This document shows, one piece after another, positions 1 through 6,911 of a stretch of DNA of 33,860 bases. The position numbers and the translations under genes were made by a program. Source of the DNA: Actinomycetota bacterium. Lineage in GTDB: Bacteria; Actinomycetota; Actinomycetes; Streptosporangiales; Streptosporangiaceae. Location: NCBI GenBank assembly GCA_027314515.1, contig DAHVAR010000263.1, forward strand, positions 1 to 33,860, read 5' to 3'. The stretch's first letter is position 1; every line of letters starts with the position of its first letter. The notes under the pieces are model-generated. The model ran no database searches. It was not told the DNA's origin and worked only from the letters and a program-made list of their open reading frames with translations.

Positions 1-1
1 G

Positions 2-148
2 CGGCAGTACCTGGATCCGGCCAGCGATGACCTGCCCGACGGTCAGGCCAGCGACGTGACCGCCTGGCGGGCGTCGCTGACCAGGATCCGCGAAGCGGCG
101 CCGGACCGAGTCCACTTCTGTCACGACACCGAGATCATCCATTCCTGA
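2..148 (+). CDS. C-terminal end of a metallo-beta-lactamase-fold hydrolase (lactonase-like), partial
   Basis: An open frame enters from the left edge and stops with TGA at 146-148, giving 48 residues. The last residues read RVHFCHDTEIIHS. This resembles the C-terminal strand of N-acyl-homoserine-lactonase-like metallo-beta-lactamases, where a phenylalanine followed by an HD pair closes the fold (the FGHD segment of AiiA). The metal-binding HxHxDH motif would lie outside the window, so the function rests on a short tail only. The frame has the usual codon use of this genome and no overlap with another convincing gene. It could be any MBL-fold hydrolase. Confidence 0.4.
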   Translation, partial: RQYLDPASDDLPDGQASDVTAWRASLTRIREAAPDRVHFCHDTEIIHS

Positions 149-350
149 CTCGAGCGCCGCGTCTCTCCCCGCCGGCCAGATAGCCGGCTGGCTCGTCCGG
201 CAGCCGCAGCCCCAGACTCCGGTCGGCATACCCGAGCGTCAACCGCTGGCGGGCGATATCGCGCCGCTCTTGATCCACAGGGCTCAACCCGACGTCGGCG
301 AGTGTGTAGCGCACAGTTCCTGCTGGGCCGCCGCTCGAAGCGGCATCCAC
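135..350 (-). CDS. Small hypothetical protein or fragment
   Basis: A 71-codon minus-strand frame with a possible GTG start at 348-350. It overlaps the end of the convergent lactonase-like gene by 14 bases. The residues look protein-like (a central segment RLTLGYADRSLGLRLPD, low in repeats), and the frame stays open further upstream to about 370. It may therefore be the tail of a longer gene broken by the insertions that follow. I do not recognise the family. No signal peptide or membrane segment is visible. Confidence 0.25.
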   Translation of the reverse strand: MDAASSGGPAGTVRYTLADVGLSPVDQERRDIARQRLTLGYADRSLGLRLPDEPAGYLAGGERRGARVRNG

Positions 351-495
351 GCAGACTATGGCTGAGCGGTGGCAGCAGGTCCTGACCTGCTGGACTCCGG
401 CACCGGCCTGCTGGAATGCTCCGGCGGCTGGGCCTGTCGCTGAACACGGTCAAGCGCTACGCCCGCGCGCTGTAGCACCTTGCCGAGCTGCTCAT
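149..495. other. Stretch before the insertion sequence with only gene scraps
   Basis: Between the lactonase-like gene and the left end of the insertion element there is no intact gene. It holds a possible small minus-strand frame (135-350) and a short transposase-like helix-turn-helix scrap at about 410-475. I see no promoter, RNA gene or clear repeat in it. Confidence 0.5.
410..475 (+). pseudogene. Transposase fragment (helix-turn-helix, ISL3/IS21-like)
   Basis: A short open stretch translates to MLRRLGLSLNTVKRYARAL and then stops at 473-475. LGLSxNTVKRYxRA is the recognition helix of the DNA-binding region in ISL3- and IS21-type transposases of actinobacteria. Nothing else of such a protein is visible on either side. 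It is a relic that ends about 20 bases before the left terminal repeat of the IS1634-like element. Because it is so short, another HTH protein is possible. Confidence 0.35.
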
Positions 496-2509
496 CTAGT
501 CCGAAGTTGCTGTAGCTCTCTGTAACCTCATGCCCTCTGACCAGCGCCCGCAGCTCTGCCGCGAGCCCTAATGTAGTCAGAAAGTTGTCGACAGTTTCCT
601 GCGCTGGAGCAGCACTGGAGCTTATGACCAGGTCATGGCCACCGCGACCGGGAAGGTGCACGTAGTCAAAGTCACGAAGACCGGCTACGTGGACAAGCAG
701 GGCAACCGCCGGGACTACCGCTCGGCGTACCTGCGCCGCACTTACCGGGACGGCGGGAAGGTCAAGAACGAGACGGTGGCCAACCTGTCGGCGCTGCCGC
801 CGCACGTGGTCGACCTGATCGACGCCGGGCTGAAGGGCGTGCCGCTGGTCCCGGCGTCCGCGGCGGTCGCCATCGCCCGGTCGGTGCCGCACGGCCACGT
901 CGCCGCGGTGCACGCGATGGCCGGCCAGCTGGGCCTGCCTGCCCTGCTCGGCCCGGCCTGCCGGGAGCGGGACCTGGCCTACGCGCTGGTCGTGTCCCGG
1001 GCCGCCCGGCCAGGTTCGAAGCTGGCCGGGCTGACCTGGTGGGACGACGTGACCCTCGGCGCGGACCTGGGCGTGGCGGGCGCGTCCACCGACCAGGCGT
1101 ACGCGGCGATGGACTGGCTGGCCGGCCGGCAAGACCAGATCGAGAAGCAGCTCGCGGCCCGGCACCTGGCCGCCGGGGACGCGAACCCGGCCCGGACGGC
1201 GCTGTTCGACCTGTCCTCTTCGTGGCTGGAAGGGCTGCATTGCCCGCTGGCCGCGCGGGGCTATTCCCGCGACGGGAAGAAGGGCCGGGTGCAGATCGAG
1301 TACGGCCTGCTCACCGACCCCGGCGGCCGGCCGGTCGCGGTGCGGGTGTTCCCCGGCAACACGGGCGACCTGGCCGCGTTCACCGAGATCGTCAATGTCG
1401 TCCGCGGGCAGTTCAAGCTCGCCGAGATGATCCTGGTCGGCGACCGCGGGATGATCACCAGCGCCCGGATCAGGGCGCTGAACACCGACGGCGAGGGCGC
1501 CGAGCTGCCCGCCGGGCAGCGGTACCAGTGGATCACCGCGCTGCGCGCTCCCGCGATCAAGAAGCTGATGGCCGAGGACGGCCCGCTGCAGCTGAGCCTG
1601 TCCGACGAGCAGGACCTGGCCGAGATCACCAGCGATGACTTCCCCGGCGAGCGGCTGATCGCCTGCCGCAACCCGGTCCTGGCCGCCGAGCGGACCCGCA
1701 AGCGCCAGGCCCTGCTCGCCGCCACCGAGAAGCTGCTCGCCCCCGTCATCGCCAGGGTCCAGGCCGGAAGGCTGGCCGGAAGGACCAGATCGGCGTCAAG
1801 GCCGGCGAGGTGATCGGCAAGTACAACGTGGCCAAGCACTTCGACATCGCCATCACCGGCGACAGCCTCACCGTCACCCGCAACCAGCAGCGGATCGACG
1901 CCGAGGCCGCCCTGGACGGGTTCTACGTGCTGCGCACCCCGATCCCCGCGGCCGGGCTGCCCGCCCCGGCCGTGGTCGCCGCCTACAAGAACCTCAAGGT
2001 CGTCGAGCGGGACTTCCGGCACCTGAAGGCCGACGACCTGGACCTGCGGCCGATCTTCCACCGGCTCGAAGAACGCGTCCGGGCGCACGTGCTGATCTGC
2101 ATGCTCGCGCTCTACCTGACCTGGCACCTGCGCCAAGCCTGGGCGCCGCTCACCTACACCGACGAGCACCCCCCCAAGCCCGGCAACCCCGTCCGCCCCG
2201 CCGAGCGGTCACCATCCGCCCAGGCCAAAGCATCCCGCCAGCGCGACCAGGCCGGCCAGCCCTACTACAGCTACCAGGGCCTGCTCGCCCACCTGGCCAC
2301 CATGACCCGCAACGACGTCCGGTTCGCCGGAACCGACGTCACCGTGCCGATGCTCGCCGAACCCACCCCCGCCCAGCGCCAGGCCTTCGACCTGATCGGC
2401 GCCCCGACCCCGCTCACCCTCAAGTAGTCAGAACCCCCGCCCGCCACCACCGCGAACAGCCAGATCAGCGCCGCAATCCCGCGCCCAACCCGCCGCAACT
2501 TCGGTCTAG
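496..2509 (+). mobile_element. IS1634-like insertion sequence, about 2.0 kb
   Basis: The left end CTAGTCCGAAGTTGC (496-510) and the reverse complement of 2495-2509, CTAGACCGAAGTTGC, match at 14 of 15 bases, which marks terminal inverted repeats. They bracket a single transposase reading region (635-2427). The length of about 2,014 bp fits the IS1634 group. I cannot see an exact target duplication: the flanking bases are CTCAT on the left and CTTCA on the right. The element therefore may be old, rearranged, or have slightly different true ends. The one-base frameshift in the transposase suggests this copy is inactive unless recoding occurs. Confidence 0.75.
635..2427 (+). pseudogene. IS1634-family transposase, frameshifted
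   Basis: DDE transposase of the IS4-superfamily IS1634 group, in two frames. The first frame (635-1813) holds the N-terminal DNA-binding part and the catalytic core. It includes FDLSSSWLEG, a YGLLTDPGGRPVAVRVFPGNTGD block and the VGDRGMIT block with the second catalytic aspartate. The second frame (about 1780-2427) carries the C-terminal part, with YKNLKVVERDFRHLKADDLDLRPIFHR split over the usual YREK-like region, and then HVLICMLALYLTWHLR. Similarity passes from one frame to the other at about 1776-1785, in the run GGCCGGAAGGACC. Adding one base there restores a continuous AGKDQIGVKAGEVIGKY-type sequence. A one-base deletion is the simplest reading. Programmed -1 frameshifting is possible, but I see no classic slippery heptamer. 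Confidence 0.85.
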
Positions 2510-2582
2510 CTTCAGACCGCGCTGTTGCCCGACGTTCGTTTTGGACCTAAACGACGTTCGGTATGAGCGTCTGCAGCCGGCC

Positions 2583-2703
2583 TTGTTCGAATGAAATTGT
2601 GGCCGTCAGTCGTCGGAGTCAACGTCGTTCGTCCTCGCTACGCTGCGGGCGCTCGACGTTGACTCCTCCTCCTTCACGGCTGACAGCGGCAGCTATCGAA
2701 CAA
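2583..2703. repeat. Large multi-segment inverted repeat (hairpin)
   Basis: Nested complementary arms fold this about 121-base stretch into a long hairpin. The outer arms are TTGTTCGA (2583-2590) with TCGAACAA (2696-2703). The middle arms are GCCGT (2602-2606) with ACGGC (2676-2680). The inner arms are GGAGTCAACGTCG (2615-2627) with CGACGTTGACTCC (2654-2666), 13 perfect pairs. A 26-base loop is left. It lies 75 bases outside the right end of the IS and directly downstream of a truncated minus-strand gene. It could be a miniature mobile element, a strong terminator or a structured RNA; nothing in the sequence decides. Confidence 0.6.
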
Positions 2704-2735
2704 AGCACAGGTCCACGCGGAACGTCGTTGCGAGC

Positions 2736-2930
2736 TCATAGCGGGTGACGCTCAACACCGCGCTCGCGGCAGTGCAGCGACCACGAGTGCCCTACTGGAA
2801 TGGGTGGCTCTGAACGCCTCGACGCTCGGACAGCCAGCTCATTCGGCTCAACGCCCAGATAGCCGGTCATCTCAGCCGCCGGAAGCGTCTCGCTCCAGAT
2901 ACTGAAATAGACCTGCTGGCTGAGTCTCAC
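2736..2930 (-). CDS. DUF4279-like protein, probably truncated
   Basis: A minus-strand frame whose likely start is a GTG (2928-2930) overlapping the TGA of the upstream frame (GTGA), which suggests translational coupling. An earlier GTG at 2940-2942 is also possible. The sequence VYFSIWSETLPAAEMTGYLG followed by EPNE and then a VGHSWSL segment resembles the start of DUF4279 proteins: a beta-strand, a helix that begins a lineage-specific LGxEP, then HSW. Those proteins are usually around 130 residues; this frame stops after about 64. Just downstream lies the long hairpin at 2583-2703, so the gene was probably cut. A neighbouring frame continues with protein-like residues for about 20 codons, so a frameshift is an alternative. 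Confidence 0.4.
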   Translation of the reverse strand: MRLSQQVYFSIWSETLPAAEMTGYLGVEPNELAVRASRRSEPPIPVGHSWSLHCRERGVERHPL

Positions 2931-3347
2931 GAGCCGACGCACCTCAGCATGCTGCCCGATGTACTCCTGCCATGGCTGAAATAGTCTTGCATATCTTTAA
3001 TAAAGGCCCCCGGCGTAGTCGGATCCTTCACGACGACGCACGACCAACTGCCCCAGCCAGACGCCCGCCCGACCCGGAACGACTCCACCGATACCCACGG
3101 GGCCGGTCCTGCGGCGAAAATTCGTCCGATATGAGATCTCGCAGGCGTGAGCGCGACATCAGTGGTCAGCCGCAGCGCCGCCCCGACGCAGCCCAACGCG
3201 ATCACCAGAACTCCCACGATCACGCCCCCGACCCCAGCCTGATGCAACGGCTGGGTCGCAACGCTCGCCCCCGATCAGGATGAATACAGCAGAGCAAATC
3301 AGCCAGGCCACGAGCTGACCAGCGGGCGTCCGGTAATGGCGTGACAC
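2927..3347 (-). pseudogene. Small PH-domain-like membrane protein, frameshifted in a C run
   Basis: The start is a GTG at 3345-3347 preceded by GGAGGGG at good spacing. The first frame gives an N-terminal stretch and a membrane segment (GQLVAWLICSAVFILIG). Similarity then jumps frame at the CCCCC run at 3268-3272. It continues in the second frame with a second membrane segment (GGVIVGVLVIALGCVGAAL) and a soluble part, ALTPARSHIGRIF followed by PWVSVESFRVGR, typical of small bacterial PH-domain (bPH6-type) proteins. Removing one base of the run gives one continuous protein of about 139 residues. This may be a real inactivation or an assembly error in the homopolymer. The downstream DUF4279-like frame overlaps its stop, as in an operon. 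Confidence 0.55.
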
Positions 3348-3385
3348 GCGCCCCTCCGATCTAGCACAAGGGTGCCAGCCGCGCA

Positions 3386-3862
3386 TTACGTACCATCTGT
3401 CGCGATGCCAAGCGCCCGGCGGATCGCCAATCCGAGCGCGGCGTCGCCAGACGGTTCAGCGATCGTAATGACATCATCCAGCATCTCTGTGAACCCGGTG
3501 CGCTGGCCGCCATTCCGGTAGGGCGTGATCCGCATCTCTCCGCTCACGTCATCCACCTTGACTGACACTGCCCGCGTGCCCGCCGCATATGCCGTCTCGG
3601 ACTTGACGCCCGCCAGTTTGTAAACTGCGCGACGCCTGCGGGCAGGCTCCGCGTCGGTCCGGAAGTCGGGATACGGCACCCGGTCACGCGACGCCGCAAG
3701 CGCCGACCGGACGAGCGCTCCGATCGCCTCATTTGCAACCGGCTCATCTGCGACCTTAGCCCAGTCTCCTTGAATCGTCGCAGGGTAGTTCCCCTGCGTT
3801 GTATCCCAGCTGGACACCACTAGCCGACCCGAGCGCAAATCAACGTGGGCATTACGCCTCAT
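3386..3862 (-). CDS. CdiI-like immunity protein (DUF1436 / CdiI_3)
   Basis: Predicted immunity protein that binds and blocks a cognate nuclease toxin in the cytoplasm. From the ATG at 3860-3862 it has 158 residues. A GTG at 3887-3889 would add nine, but family members begin close to the MRRNAHVD segment. The family signature is clear: YKLAGVKSETAY near the middle, then ITPYRNGGQRTGFTEM, then a C-terminal DAALGLAIRRALGIA helix. It corresponds to the KxAGVKS and LTPYKNGG blocks of the EC869 CdiI protein. The gene lies just downstream of, and on the same strand as, a matching toxin domain (3967-4422), which supports the pairing. It is intact. The assignment to DUF1436 comes from memory of the family, not from a search. 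Confidence 0.75.
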   Translation of the reverse strand: MRRNAHVDLRSGRLVVSSWDTTQGNYPATIQGDWAKVADEPVANEAIGALVRSALAASRDRVPYPDFRTDAEPARRRRAVYKLAGVKSETAYAAGTRAVSVKVDDVSGEMRITPYRNGGQRTGFTEMLDDVITIAEPSGDAALGLAIRRALGIATDGT

Positions 3863-3966
3863 CCTTGAACCACCGACCGCTCCAGGCACTGTGAACCCCT
3901 GCTGTCTTGAACCCAGACGCGGCCGGCCACCTTGGCAGTTCGTTTCATTAGCTCACCTGACCACAA

Positions 3967-4422
3967 TCACGGCTGCGGATTTGGGACGGGATAGTTGGGC
4001 ACGAGCACATACTCCACCGACACGCTTTGCTGGATGCCATATTGGTACGCCTCGGCCATAGTGTCCCACTGCGCAGTGCTGATCGGCGCATCTGGGATGG
4101 CAACGATGAGCCCTCGAGCCTGGATCATCGAAGCCTCGATGTTCAGGCCGCCCCACCTCGCACCGTTGAATCCAGCCGCCTTGTCGACATACCCGTTAAG
4201 GGTACGGCTGAGTGCAGTGCCACTCTGATAAGTCTTTGCCTCCAGGTTCAGGCTCTTGATGCTCGTCGCCGTGCCAGTATCCGCATCCCAGATGTCGATA
4301 GTCGGATACGACGACGGCACGTTGTGACCAAGTTGCTGTTCGATTTCGACGCCCCGCGCGAAGGGCGAGAGGTCCCAGACGCCCTGCAGCGCTTCCCCGG
4401 CCGCGTCAACTATCTTCCCCAT
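3967..4422 (-). CDS. CdiA-CT(EC869)-like nuclease toxin module, orphan
   Basis: Likely toxic C-terminal domain of a polymorphic toxin. It contains LSPFARGVEIEQQLG, then YPTIDIWDADTG, then a SIKSLNLEAKTYQ segment and a C-terminal LNGYVDKAAGFN helix. This is the layout of the Zn-dependent DNase domain known from E. coli EC869 CdiA: an RGxxxE helix, a strand ending in D, and a SxKS strand carrying catalytic lysine. The ATG at 4420-4422 gives about 151 residues. An in-frame ATG at 4492-4494 adds 24 residues that look unrelated. No secretion or pretoxin part is attached, so the domain is cut from its parent or was acquired as an orphan cassette. The immunity gene follows on the same strand. Confidence 0.65.
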   Translation of the reverse strand: MGKIVDAAGEALQGVWDLSPFARGVEIEQQLGHNVPSSYPTIDIWDADTGTATSIKSLNLEAKTYQSGTALSRTLNGYVDKAAGFNGARWGGLNIEASMIQARGLIVAIPDAPISTAQWDTMAEAYQYGIQQSVSVEYVLVPNYPVPNPQP

Positions 4423-4429
4423 GGTTAAA

Positions 4430-4620
4430 GTCCAGGCGATCAAGGAACCGCACGCCCAGTTCACGGTTGTCTCGCACGCCCGGAGCCACAACATCGTTCC
4501 TCAGACCGCTCGCGTTGACCTCCAGGAACTTGAGCGGCAAGGACTGCTGGTCAAGATCGCGCAGTGTCGCGGCCATGCGTGGCTTCCAGCGGGTGATCTT
4601 CCAGACCTACTGCAGCCGAC
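4430..4620 (+). pseudogene. Winged-helix fragment, possibly from a Fic-type protein
   Basis: The plus strand here reads FTVVSHARSHNIVPQTARVD and then LQELERQGLLVKI, a helix-turn-helix followed by a wing. It resembles the C-terminal winged helix of Fic-family proteins, which has the pattern VSxQTARxDLxxLxxxGLL. The frame starts directly opposite the 5' limit of the toxin module and has no recognisable partner domain. I take it for a scrap left by rearrangement. Chance similarity cannot be excluded for such a short stretch. Confidence 0.25.
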
Positions 4621-4707
4621 CACCGCCAGCGTCGGCCGACATCGTGTTCGCCGCGCCGCTCCTCGCGCAGAGCCGGGCAGCGCACCACCTCCGGCACGTT
4701 GAGTCGT

Positions 4708-4884
4708 TCACAGCGTCAGCGTGCGCGCGTCGCTCTTGGCGGCATTCAGGTTCAGCAAGCCGCCCATGGTCACGGTCGCGGCCCGAAGATGCAGGCCTGC
4801 GACCTCACGAACAGTTGACTCTCTGATCCACTCCTCACGGACCACGCTGTTGTAGAGGGCTCGGACCGAGCGGAAATGAACCCG
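4708..4884 (-). pseudogene. C-terminal fragment of an unrecognised protein
   Basis: A minus-strand frame open to the stop at 4708-4710 reads RALYNSVVREEWIRE, then STVREVAGLHLRAATVTMGG, and ends AAKSDARTLTL. It is regular, amphipathic and free of the arginine/proline-rich look of shadow frames, so it is probably the tail of a real protein. Its upstream end runs into the antisense of the rep remnant at about 4876, where it loses coherence. I cannot name the family. It marks another junction in the rearranged region. Confidence 0.3.
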
Positions 4885-5269
4885 AGTGGTGCCGACGGAG
4901 CCTATATCGCCAAGTACGCCTGCAAGGCCACCGAGGACGCCGGCGGCATCCCGGTGCGCATCCGCTCAGCCGCAGACCTGGACGACTGGAACGTCACCGG
5001 CCACGGACGGCGGCTAGTAGCCGCGTGCTGGCAGCTCGGCCACCGTGACGAATACGCCCGCCTCAAGCTCGCCAGATGGGCGCACCAGAACGGATACCGG
5101 CTGGTTCTCCACCCGCTCCCGCCGCTACTCGATCACCCTGACATCACGCCGCCAGCAGCGACAGGCCTAGCGCGACAATCAGAACGCCGCCGCAGACCGG
5201 CCGGTCACCGTCCTGTCGGGATGGCACTACGCGGGCACCGGCAACCCGCCGGACCCGGCACGTTCATGA
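4876..5269 (+). pseudogene. RepSA-type replication initiator, 3' part, broken (copy 1)
   Basis: Remnant of the replication initiator of an actinomycete integrative and conjugative element (pSAM2 RepSA group). The first frame gives AYIAKYACKATEDAGG, then HGRRLVAACWQLGH and RLKLARWAHQNGY. After a +1 shift near 5099 the second frame continues with GWFSTRSRRYSITL, the family's TKSRRYSxT block. It then hits a TAG at 5168-5170 and resumes RDNQNAAADRPVTVLSGWHY as the usual C-terminus, ending TGA 5267-5269. Comparison with copy 2 (about 5876-5995) shows that the TAG replaces a TGG tryptophan codon. The catalytic N-terminal half is absent. This copy cannot make a working protein. Confidence 0.75.
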
Positions 5270-5303
5270 TCGGCGGCTCAACTTTCCTTTACATCTATCA
5301 AGG
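5137..5303 (+). repeat. Direct repeat, copy 1: rep 3' end plus downstream segment
   Basis: This stretch is repeated in direct orientation at about 5876-6029. It covers the last 40-odd codons of the RepSA-like gene and about 35 bases after its stop. The most alike part is the post-stop segment, CATGATCGGCGGCT followed later by ACATCTATCAAG in both copies (5265-5303 and 5991-6029). The two copies bracket the minus-strand gene at 5316-5816. Confidence 0.65.
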
Positions 5304-5315
5304 CTGCTCCGCGCC

Positions 5316-5816
5316 CTACCGAATCCGGGGCACAAGCGGCGGATGCCAGCCCCGCTCAAACGCCAGCCGCTCCGCCTCACGCAGCACGGCATCGACGCCC
5401 GCCTCTTCGAGCTGCAATTTCGCCGAGGCGGCCGTGGCCGCGAGCATGTTAAGCCGGAATCTGTCCATGCGTGCGACCTGGTCCGCGCCACTGGCGTCAG
5501 CCCCGAGCGCGGCGTTTATGAGGGCCGCAGCCTTCGGCCCGTCGTCCTGGCGGTGATCGGCGGCCAGCGCGGCGCTCACCAGTCCTGCAAGTTCTCCGAT
5601 CCCGACCTGGTCATCATTAAAGTACTGGAGCACCAACTCCAGTGCGGCCTCCACCACCGCTGGCTCATCGTCATTCCATCCGGTCGCGCTGCCGCCGTTG
5701 AGGGTGTGGACGAGCCGATCACGCTCCTCCCGCTGATCGAGCATCGACGCGCGCAGCCACCTGCCTACGAAAGTGCGCGGTAGCGCCGAGGAACCGGGGT
5801 GCTTCAGGTGGCTCAC
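5316..5816 (-). CDS. Unknown protein between duplicated rep ends
   Basis: A 166-codon frame with a GTG start at 5814-5816; an ATG at 5742-5744 would give 142 residues and removes a less regular N-terminus. The protein is helical and acidic in the middle, with AVVEAALELVLQYFNDDQVG, then LAGLVSAALAADHR and a C-terminal RLAFERGWHPPLVP. There is no signal peptide, membrane segment or motif that I recognise. It is intact in a region of broken genes and shares the strand of the nearby toxin and immunity genes, so a cargo or immunity role is possible. That is inference from context only. Confidence 0.5.
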   Translation of the reverse strand: MSHLKHPGSSALPRTFVGRWLRASMLDQREERDRLVHTLNGGSATGWNDDEPAVVEAALELVLQYFNDDQVGIGELAGLVSAALAADHRQDDGPKAAALINAALGADASGADQVARMDRFRLNMLAATAASAKLQLEEAGVDAVLREAERLAFERGWHPPLVPRIR

Positions 5817-5875
5817 GCCCGAACCCCTTCCGTGACTGCCTCTTGCACTCGCAGGAGACCAGCCCTTCCCGGAAA

Positions 5876-5995
5876 CGCCGCCAGCAGCGCCGTGACTGGC
5901 GCGACCGCCAGAACGGCACCGGGGAACGGCCAGTCACCGTCCTGTCCGAATGGCATTACGTCGGCACCCGAGCGCCGGAGCGACCCGGTCCATGA
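5876..5995 (+). pseudogene. RepSA-type replication initiator C-terminus (copy 2)
   Basis: A second, shorter copy of the rep 3' end. The frame reads RRQQRRDWRDRQNGTGERPV, then TVLSEWHYVGT, and stops TGA at 5993-5995. It matches copy 1 residue for residue over most of this length, but keeps the tryptophan codon that is a stop in copy 1. Upstream of about 5870 the similarity to rep fades quickly. It is followed by the same post-stop segment as copy 1. Confidence 0.6.
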
Positions 5996-6029
5996 TCGGC
6001 GGCTGAACTCTTCTATACATCTATCAAGA
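5876..6029 (+). repeat. Direct repeat, copy 2
   Basis: Partner of the repeat at 5137-5303. The post-stop part is alike at roughly nine bases in ten over 39 bases. See copy 1 for the description. Confidence 0.65.
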
Positions 6030-6102
6030 GCGGCTATCGCCGCCGGACGCGAGCGGTCCCCAGCAGACTAAGTCCGCGTGCAACGGGTATCAAAATCGGA
6101 TC

Positions 6103-6480
6103 TCAGCGTCGCCCAGGGCGGACGAACGGCCGACCAGCGCGGAAGACCCGGCCAGCATGAGATCCCTGAAGCGCCCTGACCATCCCAACTAGCGCACTGA
6201 GAATTGCTATCCCCAACAGCCAGTACCCGGCCGCCGCCAGCGCGCCACTGCTCCCGGATGCGCCCAGCAGGATCACCCCGGTGAACCCCAGGACGGCCGC
6301 GGCAATCATGTCGGCCAAGATGGCTGCCATGAACACGTCTCCCTCCGGGCCGTAGTTCTGCTGAAAGCGCCAGCGCTGGCCGCCAGGCGGCGGGTCCGCC
6401 ACCCTGCCCGCGAAACGGCCAAGCCAGCGCTCATGCGGCAGCAGCCAGTGCCGGGCACCGCGACTTTGCGTAGCCGACAT
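6103..6480 (-). CDS. Small membrane protein coupled to a pretoxin-like fragment
   Basis: A 125-residue protein from the ATG at 6478-6480, which lies five bases after the stop of the upstream frame (6486), so the two are probably translated together. The N-terminal half is soluble, with WLLPHERWLGRFAGRVADPP. The second half has two strong membrane segments, ADMIAAAVLGFTGVILLGA and AAGYWLLGIAILSALVGMV, followed by a basic tail ending in FVRPGRR. I do not recognise a named family. The setting, directly behind a hydrophobic toxin-trunk fragment, suggests a membrane-located immunity or accessory protein, but that is inference. Confidence 0.5.
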   Translation of the reverse strand: MSATQSRGARHWLLPHERWLGRFAGRVADPPPGGQRWRFQQNYGPEGDVFMAAILADMIAAAVLGFTGVILLGASGSSGALAAAGYWLLGIAILSALVGMVRALQGSHAGRVFRAGRPFVRPGRR

Positions 6481-6485
6481 GCCGC

Positions 6486-6911
6486 TTACCCACCGTTCCG
6501 ATCCTGATACGCATTCCCGAAGTCGACCATGCTGCCGACGCCACCCAGGAACCAGCCCAGTGCACCTGCACCATCCAGCAAGGTGGCAGCCGTGCTCCCT
6601 TCCGCTAGCGCGCCTAAACCTACCAGCGCGTCTCCGATGACTGCGGGGGCGCCGACGACGGCCCCCACGAGGCCGAAGTCGCGTCCGACGCAGGCGGCCT
6701 GATCGCCGTGGCTGCACGGCCCCTGGTCAATGGCAGTGGCGCCGAATCCGGCGCTAACGGCTGTAAAGCCTATCCCCGCAGCAAGCAAGCCCGATCCGGC
6801 AGCCAGTGCGACGGGCGCGGCAACTAGCGCTAGGACGCCGAGGGCGATCCCGAATCCGACTCTATGCCGGTAGACGAAACTGGTGACATCGGTCCACAGG
6901 CTGGGGGCAAA
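6486..6911 (-). pseudogene. Hydrophobic trunk fragment of a polymorphic-toxin-like protein
   Basis: The frame is open from a stop at 6912-6914 to TAA at 6486. It reads LWTDVTSFVYRHRVGFGIAL, then several glycine/alanine-rich hydrophobic stretches, an internal DQGPCSHGDQAAC loop with two cysteines, and ends near DFGNAYQDRNGG. The sequence resembles the hydrophobic pretoxin region of actinobacterial secreted toxins of the WXG/Rhs type. No start codon with a ribosome site precedes the homologous part, and the frame is abruptly replaced at about 6900 by an opposite-strand LamG fragment. It is a broken end. Residues such as LLAAGIGF could serve as an internal start, so a shorter protein from 6788 might still be made. 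Confidence 0.45.

Noticed and set aside
356-1240. Long minus-strand open frame opposite the transposase
   Set aside because: Arginine/glutamine/valine-rich shadow of the transposase frame with no domain. The same holds for 1261-2169.
2602-2680. Hairpin as domain V of a group II intron
   Set aside because: No AGC catalytic triad or bulged 34-base domain V pattern, and no reverse transcriptase gene nearby.
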